Assembly: GCF_918797505.1 (NCBI RefSeq)
Contig: NC_092797.1
Location: 48,706,157-48,770,156 of the forward strand
Source: Bemisia tabaci
Lineage: Eukaryota > Arthropoda > Insecta > Hemiptera > Aleyrodidae
Length of the DNA: 64,000 nt
Direction of reading: 5' to 3'
Positions 63,407 to 64,000 of the stretch are shown piece by piece. Position 1 is the first letter of the stretch. Each line of letters begins with the position of its first letter. The translations under genes were made by a program, and so were the position numbers. Under the pieces are notes generated by a model. It was given only the letters and a program-made list of their open reading frames with translations. It made no database searches and was not told where the DNA came from.

Positions 63407-64000
63407 AGTCAGGGGAAATTTTCATAAACTGCCACGACTTTTCTTCCCCGTACAAAGAAACTTCTGCGAAAATCTAAAGGAATGATGTCGAATTCTTCTC
63501 TTTTTAAAAAATAAAGTACGAGCGGAGCTTTTCAAACACCGCAAACGAGACGCGTGGTTGCGGACTACCTCTGTCGGTTTACTTTTTTCCATTCAGTAAA
63601 ATTTTTAGATGGTCTCACAGAACAAAATCTGTCCTACAAGCCCTCTAAACGCATTTGGCTTTGCCATCAACACGGATTGAGGCCCTAGGTGTAATTTTTG
63701 TCCTCAAAGTTTCACCAACAAAATTACGCTTAAGCCATGTAAAGTTCAAAAATGAAAGCCTTGTTAGGATAGTAACGTTAGAGGGTAAATTTGTTTGGGG
63801 ACACAAGTTTTCAAGCGGAACTTGAGCGAATCGATTTGTTTTCGATTTGAGAGGAAGAAATTCCAATAATCAAGTCTCAATTTGGAAAATTGCTTTATAC
63901 CGTTTCATGTGAAAAAATCTGATGACAAATATCTAAAGTTCCTGCCGAGAAATCGAAAAACTTCCTACACTTTCCTCTCATTACCTACATTCCAAACTTG
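63407..64000. other. Stretch without a recognisable gene
   Basis: AT-rich, with no element, exon or RNA gene recognised to the window end. Confidence 0.4.

Overview
The window is eukaryotic, roughly 40 percent GC by eye, intron- or intergene-dominated and packed with small palindromic DNA elements. There are no operons, no bacterial ribosome binding sites and no long open frames. The style (many 70-560 bp terminal-inverted-repeat elements, nested insertions, A and G homopolymers of 20-50 nt, GT-AG splice signals) fits an insect genome. I recall the dominant repeat families from whitefly (Bemisia tabaci) sequence; that attribution is memory, not a search.

Genes: no complete ordinary gene is visible. 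The best coding piece is one 192-nt, phase-0 internal exon on the minus strand (18983-19174) with clean acceptor and donor, encoding a coiled-coil, spectrin-repeat-like segment. Weaker exon candidates lie at 25735-25895 (minus, faintly metalloproteinase-like), 37711-38088 (minus), 35367-35640 (strand uncertain) and 44354-44415 (plus). Two minus-strand zero-length 3'/5' splice junctions (43335 and 61157) look like recursive splice (ratchet) points, as expected if a very long minus-strand gene spans the window. A TATA box with two CRE-type sites and a downstream splice donor at 55570-55845 is a possible plus-strand promoter and first exon.

Mobile DNA: the largest element is a decayed 2.3-kb Mutator-like element (MULE, 15532-17839) with about 120-bp inverted repeats, an 8/9-matching 9-bp target duplication, a frameshifted transposase, and a C-terminal frame carrying 90-bp (30-residue) acidic tandem repeats. 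Around it are: (A) eleven copies of a 230-bp palindrome with CACTG ends and 2-bp target duplications; (B) a 75-120 bp palindrome with GGACGTATTTA ends; (C/D/E) elements with TTGGACTRCATTTTGCA-like ends; CACGGAAAAAA-ended elements, one carrying a tRNA-like Pol III segment; (P) hAT-type elements with 8-bp target duplications; and a 286-bp tandem/head-to-head repeat (U) linked to a 141-bp tandem repeat (W).

Layout: 0-5 kb one 1.07-kb inverted-repeat element and otherwise plain sequence; 5-10 kb B, A, C elements and the first W/U array; 10-15 kb mostly plain with one palindrome; 15.5-18 kb the MULE and a hAT element; 18.5-26 kb element E, the exon, and nested elements; 27-31.2 kb a composite (two A copies inside a 0.5-kb element) and a U palindrome; 32-42 kb many unrelated hairpins; 42-44.3 kb the tRNA-bearing element and three A copies; 46-57.6 kb a second U dimer, further hairpins and the promoter-like segment; 57-63.4 kb nested hAT elements and a tandem duplication interrupted by an A copy. 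Several nestings give a relative order of insertion.
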